Shown here: positions 7,723-15,340 of the stretch, piece after piece | Position numbering within the stretch: the first letter of the stretch is position 1 | Layout: every line of letters begins with the position of its first letter | NCBI GenBank assembly: GCA_944386545.1 | Contig: CALXBK010000016.1 | Location: 1-38,121, forward strand | Length of the DNA: 38,121 nucleotides | Source of the DNA: an uncultured Ruminiclostridium sp. | Lineage (GTDB): Bacteria; Bacillota; Clostridia; Oscillospirales; Ruminococcaceae | Direction: 5' to 3' | Made by a program: the position numbers and the translations under genes | Notes under the pieces: generated by a model | The model's database searches: none | What the model saw: the letters and a program-made list of their open reading frames with translations, nothing else | What the model was told of the DNA's origin: nothing

Positions 7723-8583
7723 TTAATTTGCGCTTATTGTCATTGTGTAATTTCTTAATTTTTTAGGCGGTACGGTCTGTATATCCTTCTTTTCTTCAAA
7801 TATACCGCTGTCATTGTCATAGTCGTCACTGCCGCACCAAGGCTCGATACAGATAAAGCCTGCACGTTTTCCGGCAGGAGTCCACAAGCCAAGAGTGTTA
7901 AAGCCCTCAAAGCTGATTGTTGCAAGGGTTTGCTTGCCCTCTGTCAGCGTTACGCTTCTGGATTTCAGCTTGTCGAAATACACAACATCGTTGTCAAACA
8001 TATCGTAGGACAGTTTCAGCTTTGAGCCGCCGCCTATGCGGTTAATCCTGTTCTTGCTTTCAAAAAGGCGTGTTTCGAGATTCATAACAGGGGTAGACGC
8101 TCTTTCCTTGCACTGAAACAGCAGACGGCAATTGTCAAGGTTGTTGCAGGCAATCGCAGGGTGTGCGCCTATGCAGAACGGCATATCCTTTTTGGGGTGG
8201 TTGTTATATACCGAGTAGGTTACCGTAAGCTTATCCCTGTAAAGCGCATAGCACAGCGAAAGAGTGCAGGGAAAGGGATACATACCGGCTTTGGGAAGAT
8301 ATGTGAAGCTCAGCACGACAGAGCTTTCAAGCTGTTTTATAACTTTAAATTCGTTGTCACGGGCAAAGCCGTGCTTTATCAGCTTTACCTTCTGTCCGTC
8401 TATAATTGTTTCGTTGTTGCGTACATTTCCTATTGCAGGGAAAAGCACAGGCGAGGTTTTGCCCCAGTAAGCGGGGTCTGCACACCACATTATTTCGCGG
8501 TTATCTATAACCAGCGATTTTAATTCTGCTCCCTTTGTTTCTATCCCTGCGGTTGAATTATCTGTTTTAAGCTCGATAATCAT
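7723..8583 (-). CDS. Aldose 1-epimerase family protein (LacX-like)
   Basis: Interconverts the alpha and beta anomers of a hexose or a related sugar; cytoplasmic. The 286-residue protein carries the mutarotase fold landmarks: KHGFARDNEF with the first histidine (about residue 70), IGAHPAI with the second histidine in mid-sequence, and the catalytic glutamate in CIEPWCG near residue 245. It resembles the LacX/YihR branch rather than GalM. ATG at 8583 is preceded by GGGAGGT. It lies 140 nt downstream of the GH26 gene on the same strand; the gap shows no clear terminator or promoter, so co-transcription is possible. Association with mannan or other sugar use is inferred from position only. Confidence 0.88.
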   Translation of the reverse strand: MIIELKTDNSTAGIETKGAELKSLVIDNREIMWCADPAYWGKTSPVLFPAIGNVRNNETIIDGQKVKLIKHGFARDNEFKVIKQLESSVVLSFTYLPKAGMYPFPCTLSLCYALYRDKLTVTYSVYNNHPKKDMPFCIGAHPAIACNNLDNCRLLFQCKERASTPVMNLETRLFESKNRINRIGGGSKLKLSYDMFDNDVVYFDKLKSRSVTLTEGKQTLATISFEGFNTLGLWTPAGKRAGFICIEPWCGSDDYDNDSGIFEEKKDIQTVPPKKLRNYTMTISAN

Positions 8584-8723
8584 CTGTGATTATACCTCCC
8601 TTGATTGTTAATAACGTCTGTGTTGCCGTATAAATCGGAAGCACAAGCGTTATGTATCATAGTCTGTGATTTCGGACTGTGCGGGAAATGGGCAATAATG
8701 CGGTGCTTGCTTGTCTGTTTTCC

Positions 8724-10076
8724 TTATCTCTCGTAGCTTGTCAGCTTGTCGTTCTCAATTGTTATTTTGGGATTGTTTGTAAGCCACATTGTGATAAATT
8801 CAGGCATTTTCTTTGTTGTACCCTCAAAATCGGGAAGCTCGCTCAATGTTATTACCTTATCGCTTGCGTAAACCTTCTGTAAAAATTCCTCCGACATTCT
8901 CTCTGTGTTTACCGAGGGTGTGCCGCCGAGCTTGGTTATAATTGCGCCACCTTCAGTAGCCGCACATACAAATTCTTTGCACCAGGGCATGAAGTACAGC
9001 CAGTTTGCAACGCAGTCCTCTGCAAATACCTCGTCGGGATCGGGAATATATCCTACCTCTGTCTGAGCAAACATTTTCGAGCTGTCGGTGTAGGTTGTCA
9101 TTGTCTTGTAGCTCTGCTCCTGAGCCGAGTGGGTTTCCTTGTTGGGATAAATATCAATACCGCTTATATCATAGGTGTTGGCGTTTACCATACATTTTTT
9201 AGCCTGACCGTTCCATACCCATATAAGATTAGTGAGCTTATGATAGTTTTCCAGTCTATCGTATACCATATACCAGAGCTTTTGATAAAGCTGATCCAGC
9301 ATGGTCTGCTTATCCTTTACGCCCCACCAGAACCATGCGCCGCTTGCCTCGTGCAGAGGTCTCCAAAGCACGGGTACTCCTGCGGCTTCAAGTCTTTGCA
9401 GATAGATGGCAATTGTGTCTATATCCTTTATAACGACCTCATATTCCTTAGTGCCGGGGGTAACGGCGTTTTTGAGGCTGAAATTGCGTATTTCGTCAGA
9501 ATAGAACGCCGTGCCGAGAATGGTTTCGTCGCTTATGTCAACGGGTACCTTCCAGTGCCAGCAGAATGCGACTATACCGTTTTGCTCATTGTGCCACCTG
9601 ATGGCTTCTTCTATCTGGGTGTAGTCGGGATTTTGCGTTCCTTGCGCGTACAGGAAGTCAAAGCCCATGATTGCGGGTAAATCTCCCGTTGTATTATAAT
9701 ATGTTATGTTTTCGTAATGATTTGTATCGGAATACTGCTGTCCCGCTAACATCTGCTTGCCGTAGATGCTTTTAAGATAATTGAAAAGCGCAACCGTTTC
9801 CTCGTTGGCATTCTTTGAAACAGGCTTCGATCCGTCAACAGGCTGTGCTTCAAGCTCCTTTATAAGGGCGTCAAAGTCGGTTTCATAGCGTAATGCAACC
9901 TCCATGTCAACGTTGCCGTTTTCATCTACTGCAACGGGGTTTGACAGAGGCGTTGATGTTTGGCTGCCGGAGGTATCGGTTGACGAGCTGCCTGCTGAGC
10001 CGGTTGCTTCTTGATTGCACGCCGCGAGCGATAACATCATCGACAGAGCGAGAATTGCGGAGAGAATTTTTTTCAT
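8724..10076 (-). CDS. Beta-mannanase-type GH26 lipoprotein
   Basis: A 450-residue secreted lipoprotein glycosidase. The N-terminus is a lipoprotein signal (MKKILSAILALSMMLSLAAC, lipobox LAAC, lipidated Cys20), then a Ser/Thr-rich linker to about residue 60. The catalytic domain has GH26 signatures: WRPLHEASGAWFWWG, with acid/base Glu243, and AQTEVGY, with the nucleophile Glu340 in the expected place. GH26 enzymes mostly cut beta-1,4-mannan, some beta-1,3-xylan or mixed glucans, so mannan is likely but not certain. The ATG at 10076 is chosen over 10124 because of AAAGAAAGGAAT directly upstream and because the signal peptide starts there. No carbohydrate-binding module is visible. The enzyme should sit on the outer face of the membrane. 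Confidence 0.9.
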   Translation of the reverse strand: MKKILSAILALSMMLSLAACNQEATGSAGSSSTDTSGSQTSTPLSNPVAVDENGNVDMEVALRYETDFDALIKELEAQPVDGSKPVSKNANEETVALFNYLKSIYGKQMLAGQQYSDTNHYENITYYNTTGDLPAIMGFDFLYAQGTQNPDYTQIEEAIRWHNEQNGIVAFCWHWKVPVDISDETILGTAFYSDEIRNFSLKNAVTPGTKEYEVVIKDIDTIAIYLQRLEAAGVPVLWRPLHEASGAWFWWGVKDKQTMLDQLYQKLWYMVYDRLENYHKLTNLIWVWNGQAKKCMVNANTYDISGIDIYPNKETHSAQEQSYKTMTTYTDSSKMFAQTEVGYIPDPDEVFAEDCVANWLYFMPWCKEFVCAATEGGAIITKLGGTPSVNTERMSEEFLQKVYASDKVITLSELPDFEGTTKKMPEFITMWLTNNPKITIENDKLTSYER

Positions 10077-10228
10077 TGGTATTCCTTTCTTTTGCGTGAG
10101 ATTTTGCTGTAATGAGATTTTCATCCCGAACAGCTTTTTCTGTGTCGGGTTTGATACAAAACAGTAAAGCCGTATTAACCGAAAAGAGAAAGCTGCTTTA
10201 GTGTCGGTGTTGTAACACGTATACCATA

Positions 10229-10257
10229 ATTCTATCAGAAAAAAGCTTTAATTTCAA
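10229..10257 (-). promoter_or_regulatory. Promoter of the GH26 gene
   Basis: TTGAAA (10257-10252), 17 nt, TAGAAT (10234-10229). A GTGTT-GT-AACAC palindrome lies just downstream, near 10206-10218, where a repressor could bind. Confidence 0.6.
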
Positions 10258-10323
10258 TACTCTTTTGTTTTTTTAAGCATTTTCTGTTAAAACGCCCTTA
10301 CTATTTTGTGCAATATAGCAAAA

Positions 10324-10354
10324 TTTCCTCTCCGATGAAACATCAGAGAGGAAT
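10324..10354 (-). terminator. Terminator of the HPr-like gene
   Basis: Stem TTCCTCTC/GAGAGGAA extended by GATG/CATC across one mismatch, loop AAA, with ATTTTGC following on the minus strand; 23 nt after the stop codon. Confidence 0.75.
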
Positions 10355-10377
10355 TTTTTAGGTTAATTTAAGTGTAA

Positions 10378-10608
10378 TTACTTGATAATGTACTTATCAA
10401 TTTCTGCTAAAAATTCATCACAGTCATCCGAATGAACACGAAGCTCAAGGGGCTTTGATAAGTCAAGGCTGAATATGCCCATGATTGACTTTGCGTCAAT
10501 GGCATATCTGCCGCTTACGATATCTACATCGTAGCTGCATTTTGTTACTGTTGATACAAAGCTCTTAACATCTTCAATTGTGCTGATTTTGATATTTGCA
10601 GTTTTCAT
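10378..10608 (-). CDS. HPr-like phosphocarrier protein lacking the active histidine
   Basis: A 76-residue protein with the HPr fold pattern. The regulatory-serine region is well kept: AKSIMGIFSLDL, with Ser41 in the place of HPr Ser46. The N-terminal active-site loop (normally GIHARPA) reads EDVKSFV, so Lys15 stands where His15 should be. It therefore should not carry phosphate in sugar transport, but might be a target of HPr kinase and act on CcpA, as Bacillus Crh does (Crh has Gln15). Clostridia have other small HPr-like proteins of unknown function, so this is inference. The ATG follows GAAAGGAAGGG; its own promoter and terminator make it a single-gene unit. Confidence 0.8.
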   Translation of the reverse strand: MKTANIKISTIEDVKSFVSTVTKCSYDVDIVSGRYAIDAKSIMGIFSLDLSKPLELRVHSDDCDEFLAEIDKYIIK

Positions 10609-10649
10609 AATACCCTTCCTTTCTTCGGATCTCCTATCCGACCGTCTTC

Positions 10650-10678
10650 ATTTTACCAAAATATGCGGCGGTTGTCAA
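10650..10678 (-). promoter_or_regulatory. Promoter of the HPr-like gene
   Basis: TTGACA (10678-10673), 17 nt, TAAAAT (10655-10650). A small CGGAT/ATCCG hairpin lies in the leader. Farther upstream, TTGACC-17-TACTAT (about 10830-10802, minus strand) could be a second promoter, but is weaker. Confidence 0.8.
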
Positions 10679-10732
10679 TCTATATTTTATATTTATTTTT
10701 CAAGGCGGCTTTCTTTGACGGTTTATGAAAAA

Positions 10733-10773
10733 CGGTGTCCGTCGCACATTTCATTTGTCGGTGTTTGTCGCAC
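10733..10773. repeat. Two 15-nt direct repeats in the hpr/mtaB intergenic region
   Basis: CGGTGTCCGTCGCAC (10733-10747) and CGGTGTTTGTCGCAC (10759-10773) differ at two positions and are spaced 26 nt start to start. No gene is visible in 10679-10860. They may be operator half-sites or chance similarity. Confidence 0.45.
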
Positions 10774-10860
10774 CGCGTCAGAGTAACCTCACCTTTCACC
10801 TATATAGTATCAGCAAAATTCTTTTAGGTCAAGAGCTGTAAATACAAAAATTTAATTTAC

Positions 10861-10889
10861 TTGCAAATTTCGTAATAATAAAGTATAAT
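10861..10889 (+). promoter_or_regulatory. Promoter of mtaB
   Basis: TTGCAA (10861-10866), 17 nt, TATAAT (10884-10889); transcription would start about 35-50 nt before the coding region. Confidence 0.75.
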
Positions 10890-10930
10890 TAGGTTATCAA
10901 GAAAATTTTTTTGTTGAAACTAACCAAGAA

Positions 10931-12241
10931 TTGGGCGTGATTTTTATTAAATATGCTATACAGACCTTCGGCTGTAAGGTTAATCAATACGAAAGCGCAG
11001 GAATATCCGCCGAGATGGAGCGTCACGGCTATGAAAGATCCGATAATCTTAACGATGCCGATGTTGTTGTTATAAACAGCTGTTCCGTTACCGAAAACAG
11101 CGACAAAAAGGCAATTTCCCTTATTAAGCGCATAAAATCGAAAAATCCGTTGTGCATTGTAGCTTTGGCAGGCTGTTTTTCTCAGGCTTTTCCCGAAAGG
11201 GCAAAACAGCTTCCCGCCGACATAATCTGCGGGACTTTTTCCAAAAGCGAGATAGCCGATAAAGTTGACAGCTTTGTCAAAGCGGGGGAGAGGCTTGTCG
11301 AAATCCCGCCCTGCAAGGAATGTCGAGTTTATGAAAACGAGCAGCTTTCGGATATGCACAAAACCAGAGCGTTTATCAAAATAGAGGACGGCTGTGACAG
11401 GTTTTGCAGCTACTGCATTATTCCCTATGCGAGAGGTCCTGTTCGCTCACGCTTAATAGAGGATATAGTAAAGGAAACCCGTTTTCAGGTTGAGCATTCT
11501 CACAAAGAAATGGTGCTTGTGGGGATAAATCTCTCGCGCTACGGTGCAGACATCGGGCTGGGGCTTGCCGATGCGGTTGAAGCGGTATGCTCCGTTGAGG
11601 GAGTACAGCGTGTACGCCTTTCTTCATTGGAGCCTGAGCTTATTTCCGTTTCGGACATTGAGCGCATGGCGGCGCAGGAAAAGCTCTGCCCGCACTTTCA
11701 CCTTTCTCTGCAATCGGGGTGCGAGGCAACGCTAAAAAGAATGAATCGTCACTACACTCCCGATGAATATTTTGATATTGTCACACAGCTCCGCCGTTGT
11801 TTTCCGTATTGTGCTATCACCACCGACGTAATGGTAGGCTTTGCGGGCGAAACAGATGAGGAATTTGAGCAGTCCTGCGAATTTGTGAAAAAGGTGGGCT
11901 TTTCGGGGGTTCATGTTTTCACCTATTCCGTCCGCGAGGGCACAGCCGCCTCACGCCGCACGGATTTTGTCCCCGCAGACATTGCCGCAAAGCGTTACGC
12001 TGTGATGAATAAAATAGCCGCGGAGCTTAAATCCGACTTTTTCAGCGCTTCGGTCGGCAAGACGGAAAAGGTGCTGATACAGCGCAGAGAAAGTGAGAAC
12101 TACGCAAACGGGCTTACAACCACATATATTCCCGTCCGCATTTACGGCAGCGACGCGCAAAAGCAGGATATACTCGCCGTCCGTATAATCGGGGCGGAAG
12201 GCGGCGACTACTGCATTGCCGAGGAAATAAGCAGAGAATAA
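10931..12241 (+). CDS. mtaB: tRNA t6A37 methylthiotransferase MtaB
   Basis: Radical-SAM enzyme that adds a methylthio group to t6A37 in ANN-decoding tRNAs. About 436 residues. The N-terminal UPF0004 domain starts TFGCKVNQYES and has the cluster-binding cysteines at the start (TFGC), in NSCSVT and in LAGCFSQ. The radical-SAM cysteines are in DGCDRFCSYCIIPYARG near residue 153. The C-terminal TRAM-like part binds RNA. KVNQYES and RGPVRSR place it in the MtaB rather than the MiaB branch. The start is uncertain: TTG at 10931 and GTG at 10937 lack a ribosome binding site, whereas ATT at 10946 fits the family N-terminus and follows GGGCGTGAT. The gene has its own promoter and precedes tRNA-Lys, itself an MtaB substrate type. 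Confidence 0.93.
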   Translation: MGVIFIKYAIQTFGCKVNQYESAGISAEMERHGYERSDNLNDADVVVINSCSVTENSDKKAISLIKRIKSKNPLCIVALAGCFSQAFPERAKQLPADIICGTFSKSEIADKVDSFVKAGERLVEIPPCKECRVYENEQLSDMHKTRAFIKIEDGCDRFCSYCIIPYARGPVRSRLIEDIVKETRFQVEHSHKEMVLVGINLSRYGADIGLGLADAVEAVCSVEGVQRVRLSSLEPELISVSDIERMAAQEKLCPHFHLSLQSGCEATLKRMNRHYTPDEYFDIVTQLRRCFPYCAITTDVMVGFAGETDEEFEQSCEFVKKVGFSGVHVFTYSVREGTAASRRTDFVPADIAAKRYAVMNKIAAELKSDFFSASVGKTEKVLIQRRESENYANGLTTTYIPVRIYGSDAQKQDILAVRIIGAEGGDYCIAEEISRE

Positions 12242-12321
12242 CAGCACAGCATTGGGAAATATTAATAACACTCATTTAAAATGGTTTTGCCGCATTTATA
12301 TCAAAAAATTGAATTTAGGTA

Positions 12322-12350
12322 TTGACAAACTTCCTCAAATTTGATATAAT
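12322..12350 (+). promoter_or_regulatory. Promoter of tRNA-Lys
   Basis: TTGACA (12322-12327), 17 nt, TATAAT (12345-12350): perfect consensus, about 30 nt before the mature tRNA. Confidence 0.9.
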
Positions 12351-12380
12351 TAATCACGCTGTGAATGAAAGCGGCAAATT

Positions 12381-12456
12381 GAGCCACTAGCTCAGGCGGC
12401 AGAGCACCTGCCTTTTAAGCAGGGTGTCCCGGGTTCGATTCCCGGGTGGCTCACCA
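12381..12456 (+). tRNA. tRNA-Lys (UUU anticodon)
   Basis: A full cloverleaf of 76 nt: acceptor stem GAGCCAC/GTGGCTC, D arm with GCTC/GAGC, anticodon stem CCTGC/GCAGG around CTTTTAA (anticodon TTT), T arm CCGGG/CCCGG with TTCGATT, discriminator A, and CCA encoded in the DNA. It is a single tRNA gene with its own promoter and terminator. Confidence 0.97.
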
Positions 12457-12460
12457 ATAA

Positions 12461-12496
12461 ACCCTTGACAGGTTGAAGCTTGTCAAGGGTTTTTGT
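12461..12496 (+). terminator. Terminator of tRNA-Lys
   Basis: A perfect 10-bp stem ACCCTTGACA/TGTCAAGGGT (12461-12470 with 12481-12490), then TTTTTG. Confidence 0.9.
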
Positions 12497-12500
12497 TTAT

Positions 12501-12531
12501 AAAAAGGAGCTGTCTTAAGTGCGACAGCCCC
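12501..12531 (-). terminator. Terminator of the MBOAT-DHHW operon
   Basis: On the minus strand GGGGCTGTC pairs with GACAGCTCC (one mismatch), followed by TTTTT at 12505-12501. It lies 40 nt past the DHHW stop codon, with a fragment of the 143-bp repeat in between. Confidence 0.8.
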
Positions 12532-12542
12532 TTTGATTTTAT

Positions 12543-12568
12543 AATGACGTGGCAAGCCCCTTATTGAA
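12543..12568 (+). repeat. Tail fragment of the 143-bp structured repeat
   Basis: 26 nt matching the last 26 nt of the repeat copy at 26807-26949 with one difference (T for G at 12550). It ends 3 nt from the DHHW gene's stop codon, so it abuts a gene end. Only the tail is present; nothing of the repeat's left part is seen. Confidence 0.75.
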
Positions 12569-12571
12569 GAG

Positions 12572-13741
12572 CTACTCCGACATAAAGCTGAGCTTGCTTA
12601 CGTTGGTGTCCTGAGAGAAGGTTATTACATTGTATACGAAAAGCACGGCGTCATAATCATTTACATTGACTTCAACCGACTCAAATGTGCCGTTGATGTA
12701 TCTCAAGTCAAGCACGGTTATATCGCTGTAATGCTTTGACAAGAACGGAATAAGCGCATTTGCATAGCTGTCCTTTATGATAAGGAGCTTGCTGTCGTTT
12801 TCTACCTTGCTTAAGTTTTCGGTGGTGATGTCAAGCTTCGGAGTGTTAAGTCCGAGGAAGGTAGAGTATTTATCCTTTTTTTCAAGGAAATCTCTCTGAT
12901 AAAGGCTGTCATAGGTCTGCTCCTCGCCGAATACCTTTATCTCGGATTTAGGCTCGCCTGTCGCCAGGGTGTAGATGTCGATGACGTCGGGCTGAATACT
13001 GTTGTCAAGCGTTTTTGAATAAAGCGTGCCCCTGAAATCGTTTGCGGCGTGTTCAATGTTGAAATCATTTAAGGCAAAGCCGTTTATCTGCATTGCCTTG
13101 CAAACCGCCTCATATCCGAGGAACGCACCGTAGCTTGTCCAGTGATGGTCTGTGCGGTAATAGATATAATCGTTCTTTGCCGCGCTGAGCGAAGTGTAAA
13201 CGTCAATGCCTGTTATCAAGGGCAGCGAATCGTAGCACATCTTGATAAACGCTTTCTGATTAGCTGCACCGCAGTTTGCGGGGAGGGTTTCGCTGTAAAT
13301 ATCCTGCGCCGTGGGAGCAAGCATAAAGTACACTTTCTTTTTGTCATAGGCTTCGGCAAACTGCTGCATAGCGGCAAGATTTTTGTTTACGCTGTCTGCG
13401 TCATAGCTTTTCCATGCCTCTATCATTCTGCCGTCCTCGGTAAATACGCCCTTTATCTCCCTTTTGCCCAACATCCTGTCAAAGCTGTTCATCAGCCTTA
13501 TCCAGTCCTCTCTTAGCACCACGCGGTCGGAGAAGTAGCTTTCAAAATCGGACATAAAGGTTTTTTCGGTCACCGTGTCAAAATTAAATTCGGGAAATTT
13601 CTGCAAATATCTGTTTTCGGTCTCGCTGAAGGGTCTTTCGGGAAGCGTAAGGCAGTTTATAACCGTAGCCGTTGCCATTACAAGCGTGATAAGCGAAAAG
13701 ATAACTATAAGCAGTATCTTGTGAAGCTTTTTATCTGTCAT
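12572..13741 (-). CDS. DHHW-motif SGNH-like protein (AlgJ/AlgX-like), partner of MBOAT
   Basis: A 389-residue membrane-anchored protein. One transmembrane helix sits near residues 8-30; the rest should be extracellular. The family motif DHHW is at residues 198-201 (YRTDHHWTSYGAF), and a catalytic-type serine region IKDSYANALIPFL lies near residue 320, as in AlgJ/AlgX and related SGNH-like O-acetyl transfer proteins. Start is ATG at 13741 after GAAAGGAAT; the longer ORF start at 13756 lies over that site. It follows the MBOAT gene by 33 nt on the same strand. Together they should move acetyl groups across the membrane onto a cell-surface polysaccharide. The acceptor polymer is not identified; no polymer synthesis genes are near. 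Confidence 0.85.
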   Translation of the reverse strand: MTDKKLHKILLIVIFSLITLVMATATVINCLTLPERPFSETENRYLQKFPEFNFDTVTEKTFMSDFESYFSDRVVLREDWIRLMNSFDRMLGKREIKGVFTEDGRMIEAWKSYDADSVNKNLAAMQQFAEAYDKKKVYFMLAPTAQDIYSETLPANCGAANQKAFIKMCYDSLPLITGIDVYTSLSAAKNDYIYYRTDHHWTSYGAFLGYEAVCKAMQINGFALNDFNIEHAANDFRGTLYSKTLDNSIQPDVIDIYTLATGEPKSEIKVFGEEQTYDSLYQRDFLEKKDKYSTFLGLNTPKLDITTENLSKVENDSKLLIIKDSYANALIPFLSKHYSDITVLDLRYINGTFESVEVNVNDYDAVLFVYNVITFSQDTNVSKLSFMSE

Positions 13742-13774
13742 TTTTATTCCTTTCATACAGATGGCGAAAAGTTA

Positions 13775-15217
13775 TCAGAAGTTAAAGTACAGGAACGGAT
13801 TGTAGGTTTGGTCTACAAGGTATGCCGCGCAAAGCACAAACATTCCCGTCAGAACTGCAATTCCGCCGTAATTTACAAGCGGTGCGGACTTTTTCTTAAG
13901 AGCCTCTGCCGCCTTTTTGGGTAAATCTGTACAGCCGATAATGCAAATTATAAAGGTAATTCCGTAGGTGGCAAGATAGTAAAGCGAGGTGCTGTCAATA
14001 AGCTCTGCGCCGCCTGCGCCGAACATTCTCGCGATGTAATTTCCCGCCGTTGCAAGGTCTGCCGTGTCAAACAGCACCCAACCCAGAATTACAAGCAGCA
14101 TGGTATATATTCTGCCGATAAATACGGGAAGCTTCTGAAGCACCTTGCCGAGGAACAGCTTTTCAATGATTATAATAACACCGTAAAGCGAGCCCCATAC
14201 GATAAAATTCCAGCTTGCGCCGTGCCATACGCCCGTCAGAAACCACACAACGGCAAGGTTGAACACCGTTCTGCCCATGCCCTTGCGGTTTCCGCCCATG
14301 GGGAAATATACATAGGACTTGAACCATGCGCCGAGCGTAATGTGCCATTTGCGCCAGAATTCCGAAATTGTGCGTGATAGATACGGATAATCGAAGTTTT
14401 TCGGGAAGTTGAAGCCCATCATCTTTCCGAGGCCTACCGCCATATCCGAATAACCCGAGAAATCAAAATAAATCTGGAAGGTAAACGCCAGTATACCAAG
14501 CCAGGAGCTTAAAACCGACACCTGTGAAATATCCGTGTCCTTTACCGCCGTCCACAGTGCGCCTATGCTGTTTGCTATTATGACCTTCTTTGACAGCCCG
14601 ATTATAAATTTGATGATGCCGTCGTAAATCAGATCAAGGGTAATACTACGGTCGTCAAGCTCCTTAGCCACGTCGTCGTATCTTACGATAGGACCTGCTA
14701 CAATCTGCGGGAACAGCGTTACAAAGGCAGCAAAGCTGATGGGATTTTTTTGCACCTTTACATTTCCGAGATAAAGGTCAATTGTATAGGACATCGACTG
14801 GAAGGTAAAGAAGCTGATACCGATAGGCAGGGTGTTCATCGGCAGATATTCAATGCCGAAGAAGTACATATTGTTTATATCTATAAGCTCCGTGCCGAAT
14901 ATTGCATTGATATTGGCGGCGATAAATCCGCTGTACTTGAATATTCCGAGTAAGCCGAGATTCATCACGATTGAAACAATAAGACACACCCGTCGGATTG
15001 TTTTGTTGTTTTCAAAGCGGTTAAGTATAAGTCCCGCCGTGTAGTCTATCATGGTGGAGATGAGCATTACCACTACATAAATCGGCTCGCCCCATGAGTA
15101 AAAGAGAATACCGCTGAGGAGTATAATCAGGTTTTTTGCCTTTTTAGGCGACGCATAATAAATTATCAGCGTCAGCGGCAAAAAGAGATATAAAAATACC
15201 AGCGTTGAAAAAACCAT
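13775..15217 (-). CDS. MBOAT-family membrane O-acyltransferase (AlgI/DltB-like)
   Basis: A multi-pass membrane acyltransferase of 480 residues with about a dozen hydrophobic segments. Family landmarks are the N-terminal FSTLVFLYLFLPL, the mid-protein QIYFDFSGYSDMAVGLGKMMGF and RTISEFWRKWHITLGAWFKSYVYFP (split motif), and the catalytic histidine in TGVWHGASWNF (His332). The sequence looks like the AlgI/PatA branch, which hands acetyl groups to a partner protein, and not like the DltB branch, whose partners dltA/C are absent. ATG at 15217 follows AAAGGTTT. The following DHHW gene is the expected partner. The promoter is unclear; transcription could continue from rnmV, which ends 123 nt upstream. 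Confidence 0.92.
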   Translation of the reverse strand: MVFSTLVFLYLFLPLTLIIYYASPKKAKNLIILLSGILFYSWGEPIYVVVMLISTMIDYTAGLILNRFENNKTIRRVCLIVSIVMNLGLLGIFKYSGFIAANINAIFGTELIDINNMYFFGIEYLPMNTLPIGISFFTFQSMSYTIDLYLGNVKVQKNPISFAAFVTLFPQIVAGPIVRYDDVAKELDDRSITLDLIYDGIIKFIIGLSKKVIIANSIGALWTAVKDTDISQVSVLSSWLGILAFTFQIYFDFSGYSDMAVGLGKMMGFNFPKNFDYPYLSRTISEFWRKWHITLGAWFKSYVYFPMGGNRKGMGRTVFNLAVVWFLTGVWHGASWNFIVWGSLYGVIIIIEKLFLGKVLQKLPVFIGRIYTMLLVILGWVLFDTADLATAGNYIARMFGAGGAELIDSTSLYYLATYGITFIICIIGCTDLPKKAAEALKKKSAPLVNYGGIAVLTGMFVLCAAYLVDQTYNPFLYFNF

Positions 15218-15340
15218 AAAATAAACCTTTCTTTTATTCTGATGTTTTTAGGCGACGCCGCACAAAGACCGCCTGACGGCTTTGCACGTCATCTGCTTGC
15301 GCTTTTTCCGTTATATTTCATAAAAGTGCTCGTAAATACA

